From Tyto alba (taxonomy: Eukaryota > Chordata > Aves > Strigiformes > Tytonidae): 64,000 nt of DNA. Below, piece by piece: positions 26,607 to 39,100 of the stretch. A model generated the notes under the pieces. The model searched no databases and was not told where the DNA came from. It saw only the letters and a program-made list of their open reading frames with translations. Position numbers and translations under genes: made by a program. The stretch lies in contig NW_024881301.1 of NCBI RefSeq assembly GCF_018691265.1, positions 13,576,752 to 13,640,751 on the forward strand. Direction: 5' to 3'. Every line of letters begins with the position of its first letter. The stretch's first letter is position 1.

Positions 26607-29600
26607 TGTGGCAGGGTGAAGCATAGATAACACATACTAAAACCCAAGAAATGTCAAAACACAACTTTTCCCTGCCATTGTATCTTTAGTCCTGTCTTAT
26701 CTCCCAGGCTTAGAACCAATTAATTTTGTGATTATCTTGGTTGCATTAACCTCCATTCAGTTTCCTTTTGTCACTAAGAAATTTTATGACCTCCAAGATG
26801 TGGCTGACTACTCTCTGCTCCTCTCAAGAGTCCCCTCTGGACTTCTCTACCTGACACCACTGTTGAGGAGTCTTAAGAATTTTCTCTTTCCTGAAAACAA
26901 AATTCTTCCCACCCTCCATCTGATCCAGTTGGTTTAAAAGGAATGCAATAGGATTGTCAATAAGAGTGAAAAATCCAACACTCTTCACACAACAGATTCA
27001 GTGTTTCTTCTCTTGGCACATGGGCCAAGCTTTGCAATACTTCTTCCAGGGCCAAATCTTCTGCTTTTGTGTTACAAAGCATGGAAAACAAGAAAAGAGC
27101 AAGATTTGCTGGGTTACAACTCTACTGCCACATCAGCTCTGACTACAGAGGCATGGTTTGCAAACAACTGCCCAGACCAGAAGCCAGAAGGACAAATATA
27201 CCAAGATCTGTGTGTAGTTTATGTGGTTTAAGACACAGATACCTTTTCAACAGCTACAGCACTCGCTATATTTTGGCTCCATTGTGCTTTCCAGGAACTG
27301 CTTCTATATATGTGCAAGACTGTATTAAACTGCTAGCTTGGGGTTTTGATTCCTTCATGTTTTGTTTTTGTTTTTACAGAAACCTTTATAAGTTAATGAA
27401 TTACTTTGCAATTAACTTTGACCAAAGCCTCAACACTTATTTAGGTGTTGAAATATCTCAGTCATGAAAACAAAGCAAAAGGTAACCTAGCTCTGTTAAG
27501 TACCTTACTTTTAAGCACATCTTTGCTACAGCTGTATTGATGCATGTCTGACTGTGTTTTGGCACAAGCTAATCTCCATGTTCCCACACCGATCAGTGCT
27601 CTTTTAGAACAGCTGCATGGCATCTGGGGGGAAAAACTGCATGATGCAAAGCATTCCAGCGATCAGTATGTGCACTGCAATTATTTTGCAGCCCACTGTA
27701 CAATGTCTAATTGGATTCTAGGACTTAAAAAGGGATAAAAGAAACAATTCTCTCAAATCTTTATAAATCATCTGCTTCAACAATGTAGACCCATTTGTAG
27801 AGAGAAGTAAAGCAACATGTGGAAGATGCTATTAGATGTTATAATCTTGTCATTCATTACCATCTGTTTTAAAGGTCTTAGGAGCCATGAGTCCAGCTGA
27901 CTGTAGATGAGTTGGAAGATTTTTAAAAGGTAAGACCAAGGCAGGCAGAGGAACATAAGACAAAGCAAAATCCACATAACTTTTTTCCAGAGCAGCATTG
28001 TTCAGTGGGACATCACATCTGGTTTCAGCTTGGACATAATAGTAATGTGTGATGACAAAGTCATTTTTCTAGAAACAGGTGCAAACTCACTCTGAGCAAC
28101 AGAAGCTGAAGACAAACATCAAGTCACAGACCCCTGTGACAGAACTAGGTGGCAACATCTCTTGCAGAGTTACAGCCCTCTTCCCTCAGTACACACAGCA
28201 GCACCACCACTTGTAGTTATCCAACTATAATTTGATTGAACAGCTTCAGCTTTGCTCTAACTCCCATCCTGCTGCCATTTGTTACGGTAACTGTTGGTAA
28301 GTCTTGACTGTTACACAGGGCAAAAAAATCCAAGGCACGCCATACGACTAGACTCACAAACAGCACTGACTGGAGATAACAACTAGCACACCCAGCATGT
28401 GACACAATGAGAGACACAAAATGGTTTATGAGTAGTTGAGAGCTTTTGAATAAGTATACAGACAAGGTGATCCGAGGATAGTAGGTTCACAAGAAGATTG
28501 GCAGCTTGATACAAATGAGGAGCTGTGCTGTGTGGAGTGGCAGGGAGAATGTCAAAAGCTCTGTAGTCCAACGAGCTGCAGAATTTTGTGTAAACACATG
28601 AATATAATTCTAAAAGCGTATTCTGGAATGCTTTCAAGTAAAACAAGACCTAGGAACTGGCTATCTGTAGTAAGAAAGATGGGGATTTGGGGTTAACAGG
28701 GGAAAAAATAAGACAAGAAACTAAGTCTTGCTGGGACTAATCTGAAAAAGTGTATAATGCATATGGTCTACATAAAATGCATGGAAAAGTATATCACCTT
28801 AGTAAAGAATGATTCTTGCAAGTTAGTCACTTAATCTAGCTCCTAAATGATAAGCATATTTAAAATACTTCCCATGACTCATTTTTAAAGTGCATTCCAA
28901 AGATTTTAGACATTTTATAAACCTCGTTCGGATATTTAGACACTAAGTAGCAAAATGTGGACGTTTCCAGAGTCTAAAGTGTCAGGGTTTTCCGTAACAA
29001 ATAAAAGTATCTTGCAGGAATGGTCTCCAAGGTAAGCAAAATGATGACAATACTTTGTTTTTTTAGCCCCGTGTTGAGTTTCAAGTTTGAATGAACTTAA
29101 AGAGTTTATTATTATTATTTTTACCATTGTTGACTTTTTTTTAAAAAAAATAGCAGAATGGTAAAGATACGGTCAACTTTAAAGCTGTTTCCTCCCAAAT
29201 TAAGATAATCCTAACACTGGAGAAGAAAAATTGTGCGCATAAGACTCCAAAGACACTAGAAGGAGTAAGTATGAACATGTTCCAATAAATGCTTTGGCTT
29301 CGTTACACGGAAACACCAGCATCAGGGTTTAGGGATAAAAGGACTGATCTCTACTATAAAGATAATCCCTTTTTACTGCTAGAAAAAAAATGTCTTACAA
29401 AACCAGGAAAAGTAGTTTTCCTTTGAATCTTCCAACATGGAAACAGAAAATCAGAGTAGATGAACTTCTATCATCAAATCCTTCTCAGAGAAAGCATTTG
29501 GACTACTGTCAAGTTCTTACCTAGACCACAGTAGCAGGACATAAAATGTATGTGTCTGTGTTTTATCTTCCTTTTCTTTGCTTAAAAGGGTTTTGATTAG

Positions 29601-32600
29601 TTATCATAAGGAGTAAGTGCTAGCTCTCATTTCCTGGGGAAAAGTATGCCCTTTGTCCCATGTGGGCAGAGACTAACAGCTGCAATCTACCTATTTATTT
29701 CTGCAAATGATATCATTCTAAAAGGGTTGATTCTCCCAATACAGAAAGCCATAAGTGACTGATAGTTTGGAGCAATGCTCTACTCATTTCAGAGCCAGAT
29801 TCATCTCTGATCAAAACTTTATTTTGTATTAAAAAAAAATAAAGGATTCTGAACATGAGTAATTTTCCCTCTAATTTCATTGTGTATGCATTGGTATTTT
29901 TAAAGCTTCTTTGTTGTGGTTTCTTGATTACTATTTGCCTGCATCATCGTCTTTTATTTACTACCAAGTGAAAAGAGTTTACTTCATAAACCACAAAATC
30001 CCCTTGATAACCCTTTCAGCATAGCATTAATAATGTAATCTGGTGTCCTGAGCATTATCCTAGGTAGTTTATCAACTGCACATTAACCTCTTAGTCTCAG
30101 TACTTTCTGCACAGTGCTGCTATCTTATGTACCATTAGTTCCTGTCTGTATCACATCTAATTTAACTGAGAAAGAGAATCACCACCATCTTGCCACTAAC
30201 TGGTGGACATTAATTGTGGTTTCATCTTGGAGACACATGGACACAGTTTTTGAGACATCATAGGCAGTTATTCCCACACAGCACCTGAAAACACACTTTT
30301 GTACACAGATAAGGCTGTAATTCTTCAGTAGACTCACATTTGGAGTTCTTACTGCAACATATTTTTTTCCAAGCTTGAAAAATCCATTGTTCACAGACTC
30401 ACAGAATGGTTCATGTTGGAAGGTTCTTTTGTCCATGCCCCCCCACCCCACTCAGGCAGGCCCAATTACCTCACTTGTATTCACCAAGAAATGTATGTCT
30501 AACAAACAAGAAAACCCTACCCTTTGCAATGACTCACCAGTTTTTGAACCAGTCTGACAAAGAAGGGAGATAGGCAGCTGGCAACACACATTCTGTCTTT
30601 CCTCTCTGCATGCTACCAGAGTCTGTTTATTGTCTCCCTACCTACCATACTCCATCCTAAATCAACAAAGTTCCATCTGCCTAAACCATGACTCCATCAT
30701 CCTTCACATTCATTTTACTCAAACAGGTCTTTATGCTTTCTTCCACCTTACTCCTCATAGTTTGCATCCCAGTAATGTAGTTACTTTACTCTTATCCTCA
30801 AATTCACCCATACTATTATTATTTGCTGTTGCAAGCCCAGAAGATTTGACAAAAACAGATCATCCAGTTTATTTTATTTGATCATAAACTGATCATTAGC
30901 AGAGAGTGACCAGCCTGACCGCTATGCATGCAACTTGTGTTTGACAGAAATGTTTGGGAATATGTGCTTGTGTTCAAAGGTGATTCAAACACTTGAAACT
31001 ACAGCTCTTTCAAAATAGATAATAGAGCAGGTTCAAAGCCTAATAACTAGATGTCTGTGTGTAAGAGAAATCTCACCTACTGTAATTTAGAGCTCCCAGT
31101 ATCAAGCATTTTTAAGATATTCATATAGTTGTTTCAACTCAGAAAATAACTTGATGAATTTTCTGAAGAGTCTCATGCTGGATGATACTAGAAGTACTAA
31201 TAAAACCTCCAGATAAATACCCACAATAGGGAATCAATATATGTTCATTCTTCTTTAAAAATAAAACCAGAACAAAAAAAAAAAAAAGATTTTCTAGAGC
31301 TGACTTTGACATCCAAACAAACAAGCAATCACAATGACCTTGTCTAGTAGTTAGAAAACCCCATAAGTCTTTCTCCTTTCTGGACACCCTGAGAGTCAAT
31401 AAATGACATGAACCTACTGGAGTTTCTCCCTCAGTAGGAACATTAATGGAATGTGTGCTGTGCATCTAGATATTCACTCAGTGAAATCTGTAAAAAAATA
31501 ATTAATTTGAAACCCTTAAACCTCTGTTGGTTTGGTTTGAAACTGATCTGGAGAGGGTTGGGTTTGGTGGTAGAGATAGACAGCAGGTAGAAGAATTCTT
31601 TTTTTAGCTTGGTTGTTTATGGAAATTAAAATTAAAAAAAAAAATCAAAAGACAGCTCTAAGGGATATGAGACAACTGAAATCAAGAAAGGTTATGCAAA
31701 TATTGTTTACATTTGATCCAAGACACAGAATTGCACCTCGTAGCTGTCCTTCATACAAAATGATGAGTAAAAAAAATATTTTGTTCAAAGTGGAAAGTGA
31801 GCAGCCTGTTCAGTTTTTAATGATAGGTGAGAGAGAGAGAGAGAAGTAATTTTGCAAAGTTTGGACATCTAAAGCATTGGGTCTGAGGTTGGGTGATTTT
31901 ATTGCTGTTGAGGTTTACTTTAAATGTTTTGACATTCAACACAGAGGCTTCTTCCAAAGAGACTGGGCACCTGACAACAGGTGTCCTGGTAGAGCTTGTT
32001 TCTGAGGGCTACAATGCAAAACCTCAAGGTCCTAGAAAATTAAAACTGTCAAACTAAGAACATTACTAAAGAATCATCAGAAAGCAGAGCTATTACCCTG
32101 TCTAATCTACCTGCCAGTGCTTTTAAACCATCCAAAATTCAATATCTGCTGTAGTTTTAGAATCATAAAGTTTGATTCACCTTATCAACACAGTAATATG
32201 CTTCTGGCTCCAGGATTTTCCCCCTATAGAAAGCTGAATTATTATCACTTATTTAACCTACCACACAGAGGATGTATGAATCACTGTGTCACTTTCTCAT
32301 TGGTCAACTTAGGCCAACATCTCTCTCTGAAATTGTTGCACCATTTGTGAGAGTGGAATCGCAAGACTGAGATACCTAAGTAACTTTCTACCAGTCTCCT
32401 GTCTACTGCTGATTATGCAGTCAAACAACCCATTTACATTTGTAGAAATTGTACTTAGCTTTCTAGTTAATCCCTCTTCCATTAGGAACAAAAGTACCCA
32501 TTCATGCAGTTAATCATGATACCTCCTGCAACATGGACAAAGCTTATGAAAAAGTACTGGTTTATGATTTTTAATCCAAAAGAAGGGGAGGGTTATTTTT

Positions 32601-34074
32601 CATTTCTATTGTTTTTATTACCTCACCATTAACATTGGTGGTGTTGTTAATATAAATTTAATTTCTTCTCAAGCCTTAAGTATTTTGATTAAATTTCAAG
32701 TTTCATCAGTGATTTCAATCAGTTTTGACTGAACTAAGACTACTATTCTGATGCACTATGAAACTCTATACTGACTATAATAAACATGTATTTACACGGA
32801 ATATATGCATTGTGTAAAAATCCACAGGGATTTTTTAATTTAAACTTTGCTCTTTCAGAAACAACTTGTTATCCCTGCTCACATCCACCAGTCATGTAAC
32901 CTAGACCTAGAGAAATAAAATGCAACATCATGTGGATTTCTTCATGCTTTTTATATAAACATAGATTAAACTTCAACAGGGATAATATCATAGAGACTAT
33001 TAAAGATAGAAAAAGACCAATTTTCTCTTACCAGAAAACAATCTCTTTTTCCACTGCTTGATACTTAGACACTAGCTGTTTGCTTCACCTTTTAAACTGA
33101 CCTTTCTTGAAGGACTGCAAGATACTTCTTCATGATTAAAGCATTACTAGGCTAAGTCCACAACTTAGGAACTGAGACACAATAAAGTTTAAAGAAAAAG
33201 CTGCAGAAAGACCACTAATTTTAAATATTTCTGCTTGCTGTCAAATCAGAGATCCTCAGGCCTAGTTTAAAGGCATGCTAATCACAAAAAATGTTATCTG
33301 AAGATGTAGATTCTTAACACTCCCAAAAGAAATTTGTAAGTTTGTGTTTAAGTATAATAGGCTTAATAACTTGTATGAGAACTAAATATAGAACTCTCGT
33401 GTATTCTTTTTTAATTATTTAACTGCCCAGGAAGAGGAAGTCAGGGTTGTTATGGGAAAATAGCAGTCATTTGAAGCTATAAGCAAAATGCCTTGTTAAG
33501 TCTGAGGAGCAACTAAATTTCTTAAATGCATCCCCATGATACAGTCTTGTTGAAAGAATCAGGTATCAGAAATCATGGATATCATGGATGGGCACATGAA
33601 TTTTTATTTATGCATGAAAAGATTACAGCTGCTGAACATTAATTCCATGGATGGGTATTACCATGACATCATTCATTCTACAAAGAAGGGTCAAGATGTT
33701 CAGTGTTTATGTAACCGCACAGAAAGAAACAGATGATTGGTTTTGCAAGTTGCCAGAGAATCAAAAATATCTACAGTGAATAGTTATAATCACATAAATA
33801 GCTGTCCCCTATATCATGTTCTCACTTGTGAAATGCCATTAAAGACAGTACTGTCCAGCACCAGCAAGAATCTGGTCTTAGAGGCAGAGTCAAACTTTAC
33901 CACTTCACCTCCATTAAGACAAGTGAATAATGTATCTTGAAAACTGCATACAAAAACTGTGTTTGTTTAAAATCTAAGTTGCTGTGTTTGAAATAGCTGA
34001 CAAGTTTAAGGTAAGCAGGCAGAGAGACAACACATAACCAAAGCAGATAGATTAATTTTCATACTTCCCCCCTT
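26607..34074. other. unique AT-rich noncoding stretch
   Basis: No gene recognised. One short CR1-like remnant at about 30391-30472 and a GA dinucleotide run near 31827-31843. Otherwise ordinary intron-like or intergenic sequence. Confidence 0.6.
30391..30472 (-). mobile_element. probable CR1 LINE 3'-end remnant
   Basis: The plus strand carries CTCACAGAATGGTTCATGTTGG followed by a GTCC...CCCCCC stretch, the layout of the reverse complement of a CR1 3' end (tail-proximal CACAGAATGGTT, then GTCCAACCCCCC). Only about 80 bases are recognisable and the rest has decayed. The family call rests on my memory of CR1 consensus sequences. Confidence 0.55.
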
Positions 34075-35007
34075 ATCAAAGCCACTCTTGATTATCTTTG
34101 AAAGGTCATAATAACTGGGGGAGGTTCCTGAGGACTGGCAGAAAGCAACCATCACTGCTGTCTTCGAGAAAGGCAAGCAGCAGGATGTGAGGAACTATAG
34201 TCTGGCCAGCCTCACATCAGTGCCCAGAAAGGTGATGGGACAAGCAATCCTGGAAACAATTTCAAAACATGCTAAGGACAAGAAGGTAATTGAGAATTTA
34301 GACTAGTCAGCATGGATCTATGAAAGGTAAATTGTTCTTGAGTAAACTGATAGCCTTCTACAATGTGGTGAGTAGTTATGTAGATGAGGGGAGAGCCGTG
34401 GACATCTCTTACCTTGACTTTAGAAAGGCTTTTTTGAATGTCTGCCATAAAACCTTCATAGATAAACTGATAAAATACAGACTAGCTAAGTGAACAGTGA
34501 CATGGACTAAAAACTTTCTGAACTGCCAGACTTGCAGGGTTGTGATTAGCAATGTGAAGTCCAGCAGGAGGTCAGTCACAAGTGGTGCACCCCAGGGATC
34601 AGTACTGAGGCCAGCACTGTTTAACCTCTTCATTAATATCTTAAACAATGGGACAGAGTGCATCCTCATCAGATTTGTAGATGATGCAAAACTGGGAGTG
34701 ATTGATACACTAAAAGGTTGTACTGCCATTCAGAGGGTCCATGACAGGCTGAACAAACAGGCCAGCAGGAATCTTATGAAGTTCAACAAAGGAAAGTACA
34801 AAGTCCTGCACCTTTGGAGATATAAACACATACACTAATACAAGCTGGGGGCTGACTGGCTGGAGACCAGCTTTGAAGAAAACCTGTGAGTTCTGGTGAC
34901 CAACAAGCATGCAAAGTGCCCTATTGCAGCAAAGAAGCCCAATGGCACCCTGGGCTGCAGTAGGAATAGGATTGCCAGAAGGTTGAGGGAGGTGATCCTT
35001 CCCCTCT
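34075..35007 (+). mobile_element. CR1 LINE, 5' part of a copy split by an LTR
   Basis: Begins in CR1 ORF2 sequence (CCACTC...CATCTTTGAAAGGTCA type, then the GAGGACTGG and AAGGTGATGG blocks). It runs through the reverse transcriptase region to the GAGGTGATCCTTCCCCTCT block, where an LTR interrupts it. The remainder resumes at 35611. CR1 copies are usually 5'-truncated by incomplete target-primed reverse transcription, and this one starts well inside ORF2. Frames are broken by stops and shifts outside 34497-34838, so it is a dead fossil. Confidence 0.9.
34497..34838 (+). pseudogene. CR1 reverse transcriptase fragment
   Basis: A 113-codon open piece of CR1 ORF2, the polymerase that copies CR1 RNA into DNA at the integration site. 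Residues about 29-37 carry the SGAPQGSVL block (the conserved PQG motif of non-LTR reverse transcriptases). Residues 60-63 are FVDD, the position of the catalytic F-A-D-D motif, so both metal-binding aspartates (34680-34685) remain. Residues after about 75 match the downstream thumb-side blocks (NLMKFNKGK, then KVLHL). The frame ends at 34838 and neighbouring CR1 sequence is in other frames, so no functional product is expected. Confidence 0.85.
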
Positions 35008-35610
35008 TGTGCTGGTTTTGGTTGGGGTAGAGTTAATTTTCATCATAGTAGCTAGTATAGGGCTACGTTTTGGATTTATGCTGGAAACAGTGTTGATAAC
35101 ACAGGGATATGTTAGTTATTGCTGAGCAGCACTTATACATAGCCAAGGCCTTTTCTGCCTCTCACCCCACCCCACCAGCAAGCAGGCCGGGGGTGCACAA
35201 GAGGTTGGGAGGGGACACAGTTGAGACAGCTGACCCCAACTGAGCAAGGAGATATTCCATATCATATGACATCATACTCAACATATAAACTTGGGGGGAA
35301 TGTTGGCTGGGGACTGCTGCTCAGGGACTGGCTGGGCATCGGTCAGTTGGTGATGAGCAATTGGTTTTCATTTGGATCACTTGTCTTTCTTGGGTTTTAT
35401 TTCTCTCTTTTTTTTTTTTTTCCTTATTTTCTATTTCATTACATTTTAGTAGTAGTAGTAGCAGCAGTCATAGTAGTAAACTGTTCTTATCTCAACCCAT
35501 GAGTTTTTTCACTTTCACCCTTCCAATTCTCTGCCTCCCCATTCTGCTGGTGGGGGAGTGAGCAAGCAGCTGTGTGGTACGTAGTTGCCAGCTGGGGTTA
35601 AACTAGGACA
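35008..35610 (+). mobile_element. solo LTR, TguLTR5-like, inserted in CR1
   Basis: A 603-base LTR beginning TGTGCTGG and ending AGGACA (TG...CA ends). It contains the block family-typical for this avian LTR: AGAGTTAATTTTCATCATAG near the start, a GATATTCCATATCATATGAC block, a TATAAA box (35284-35289), a pyrimidine tract (about 35402-35422), a small TAG repeat (35447-35478), then CTTATCTCAACCCATGAG before the end. Flanks are CCTCT (35003-35007) and CCTTT (35611-35615), an imperfect 5-base target duplication. No internal retroviral sequence is present, so this is a solo LTR left by recombination. The family name is from memory. Confidence 0.88.
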
Positions 35611-36102
35611 CCTTTACTCAGCCCTTGGTGAGACTGCATCTGGAGTGCTGTGTCTAGTTCTGATCTCCTCAGTACAAGAGGGAAAGGCATACTGGAGTCA
35701 GTCCAGCTAACGGTCACAGATATGGTTATGGGACTTGAAGGATCTGACATATGCTTAGCCTGGAGAGCAGAAGGCTCAGGGGGGATCTTATCAATGTGTA
35801 TAAATACCTGATGGGAAAGAGTAAAGAAGACAGAGCTAGACTCTTCTCAGTGGGCCCAGGGACAGGGCAAGAGACAATGGGCACAAATCAAAACCCAGGA
35901 AATTACGCTTAAACATAATTGAACCTTTTTTACTATAAGGGTTGTTGATGACTGGATCAGGTTACCTAGAGAGCTTGTGGAGCCTCCACCCTTGGAGATA
36001 ATCAAAATCCAAACGAACAAGGCCCTGAACAACCTCCTCTAACTGGAGCAGGGGTGTTGGACTAGATGTGTTTCTTCCAACCCCAATAATTCTTCTTTAC
36101 AA
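35611..36102 (+). mobile_element. CR1 LINE, 3' part of the split copy
   Basis: Continues the CR1 without a gap: the ACTCAGCCCTTGGTGAGACT block follows directly from the GATCCTTCCCCTCT block left of the LTR. It then carries the GGGGGATCTTATCAATGTGT block, the TTGTGGAGCCTCC block, and ends with the CR1 3' signature (GTTGGACTAGATG, then TTCCAACCCC) and a short AATTCTTCTTTAC tail. Confidence 0.88.
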
Positions 36103-39100
36103 GGATAAAGCTGGAAGAAAAGGAATATTTGATTACCTCTAAGTACAGGTACTTACCGTTTCTGGTCATAGTAGAGAAGCACTAAAATTGTGTGCATATC
36201 TGTCAACTCCGCATCCTTTATGTATCTTACATGGTAAGGTCTCCTTTGGGCATTTCTTTAGTAACAGAACTGCACAGATCATTACTTAGCTCAGAAAGTT
36301 AAACTTATAAGTAGAAAACAGGAAAACTCATAGAAAAGGAAAAAAACGAAGACCAATGACCAAATTTCTCTCCCAAATAGCATCAATACATGGTCATGGT
36401 TCACAGTCAGCTCAGATAAAAGGTCACAGAGGGAAAAACGTCTCTAAATTTTAGCAGAAAGGATAGGCTTCAACCAAAACACCCGATCCCTAAAAACAAG
36501 GATCCAACTGTGCCCCTTTTTCTGGTAAACAATCTATTTCAGGTTTGCAAAGGCACAATAGTGAAGCTCTGGAGTAGTGCTTCACATCATGGGGATGTCT
36601 CTAACCATTTTATTCTTCACATAGCAGCTGCTTTCCAGAAACCATTAAAACCTCATATGTCATTTTACCTTCTCTCCAATACATACCACTCAAAGGAAAC
36701 AAATTCCTCCTTATTTCCCTTCCAACATTACAGAAGAATGGAACAAAAATAAAAGATTCCCGCTACCTGTGTGCAATTGCAATCTAGCCGTTTCCTTCAT
36801 TATTTTCTCCATATTCCATGGCAGAGGACAGAAGCATTATTACATCCCCACCCCTCAGAAGTCATGGCATAATGTAAAACAAATGGAATGAAATAAAAAG
36901 ACAAAACAACCTTCCCCCGCAATACTATTTGTGGCTGCTTCTGGTACCATTCATTGACTGCAGCCAAATGAGTTCACCATGTATCATGTTGTGCAGCCAC
37001 TTGAATCTAAGGAAAAGAATTTACTGCCATGACAGTTTCTCTGAAAGTCTCTGACTTTTTTCTCAACCCCAGTCATCACAGCCTGGATCTATTAGCTTGC
37101 AGGAGATTCTTTAAAACTGAGCTCTTCTCCTGGTGCTTAAGAAGTGGGAGGATGTGTAGGACAAGAACAATAGGATTCTCATTTATGTGATTTAATTAAA
37201 CTCAGTGGATGCTCCTTATTAGAAGATGTGTGGGCAGTGGTTTTTTCCTTATTTAAAGTGTTATTAGAGTGTTTCATTATTGTTGAGTGCAATCAGAGAA
37301 ATTGTTTTCTGCTAATTAAATGCTGCTAAATAAATAGTTAAAAGCAGTGGTGGCTATAATGTTTTGCAGCTGGTGGATATCTCCTCAAAAACTTTAGACA
37401 TGTGTGCCTGTCTGCATACATACAAACCAATGGAAATTTGAGGAAAACCTCTTAAAGGCCAGAATGGTATAGGTTACTCATTATCAAGACAATACTAACG
37501 AGGCAAGAACACTCACTGTTTATGTAATGAAAACCAGGAGAAATGGCCATTACCTTGCATCTTTCTCCTGCATCTCCCCTTTCACACTTAGCCAGAGTTG
37601 CTGCATTATAGCTTTCATATAGACCATAAAAGCCCCACTGAAGTCTTCTGTGTCAATATACAAATCATGAGGACTTTGTAATACAATAATGTCTTTGTTT
37701 GACATCATTTTAAAATGGAAGTCTAAAACACAGGACTATACAATAAATTATCACCACTTGTCTCACGAACATGAACAAAATCCAGGACCTTCTCCCGTGT
37801 CTCACACTTAACCTTGTGCAGCTCCACAGTTTTGGAAACAGATAGGAAAATACTGAAGGAGAGCCACTGCACACGTACGGCATACTGCCTTTTCCCATGT
37901 TTCTGGTGTGTCATGGTGCTGGGCTTTGTGTAGCACAAGAGGGAAATGAGTCTCAATACCATTTTATCAAGGCTTATTCCCTGGTGTGAATGGATCCGAC
38001 TATTCCCAGGTCAAGGGCTGCCCCTGATTAGAAGGACCTTAATTGCAGAGGTGAACACTTAGGAAGACAAAACTTAGAGCATCACCACACTTGCTATAAA
38101 AAGGGAAGGTTACGACTTCTACATGCACAGCAGAGCAAAAAGATAGAAAAAAGGTCTTCTTAAAGTACCCAAGAGCTAGCTAAATATTTCTGACGGGTTA
38201 TAGTGAAACCGGCAGACTTGGGGCACTTTCATTCCTAATTAAGCATCAGTGTTCTGACACAGACATTTTAGAAAGACCTCAACTTGGAGTTGAGTCTTGT
38301 TGCTGTCTTTGGGCCCACAAAAAGCCTTTAAGACAGACAGCAATCAGAGCATAAACAGGATGTGGACTTTGCTCTTGACACATGTCCATCCTATTCCACC
38401 AGCAGAACATCTGTGAGGCATTTCAGACATGAATGTTACATTGTTCTACACCTACAATGAGAGGTGAGGGAAACAAGAGAATAGACGCCGAGTTTCAGCT
38501 CTGCCTTTTTTCCCTTTCCAAAATCCCTTTTGTTTTATTACCCCTGTATGCTTTGGCTGTCAACTCCAGAGCACATTTGTTTCCCACTAATACTTGTAAT
38601 TTTTTCTCTCCTTGTTTCCCTCACAGTTTGGTGTGGTTTCTTGCATAAGCATGGCATTCCAAGCACCGAGTTATATTTAACACTCTCCTCATTTCATTGT
38701 TTGTATGTTGAGTCTAACAATGCAAAACCACATTAAAGACATATATTTGCTATTTAAGGTATTTTCAGTCAAGACTCACAAGATAGAGTCACATGACTGT
38801 CTCCTCAATAATATAAGACTGTGTAACCCTTGCCAGGCAGAGTGATACTTTGAGAGTCCTCAGCTTCTCTGACTTACTGAAAATAAGTAATTCACCTTAT
38901 CCAAAATGCTCTCAGATCCCATTTTCTTCATCCTCAAATATTTGAAGTGAGGGCCTTTCTGCCATCCTGTGCTTTCGTGAACTAAACTTAATTGTCTGGA
39001 AATAAGCAGTCTTAAAGATTACTCCCAGCTGATACAACCTCACATTCTGCATTCACTTACAAGTAAAGCTACTCCTCCATGGTTACCCTTTCAGGTACAC

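Noticed and set aside
34409..34729. 106-codon minus-strand open frame
   Set aside because: Antisense to CR1 ORF2 at 34 kb.
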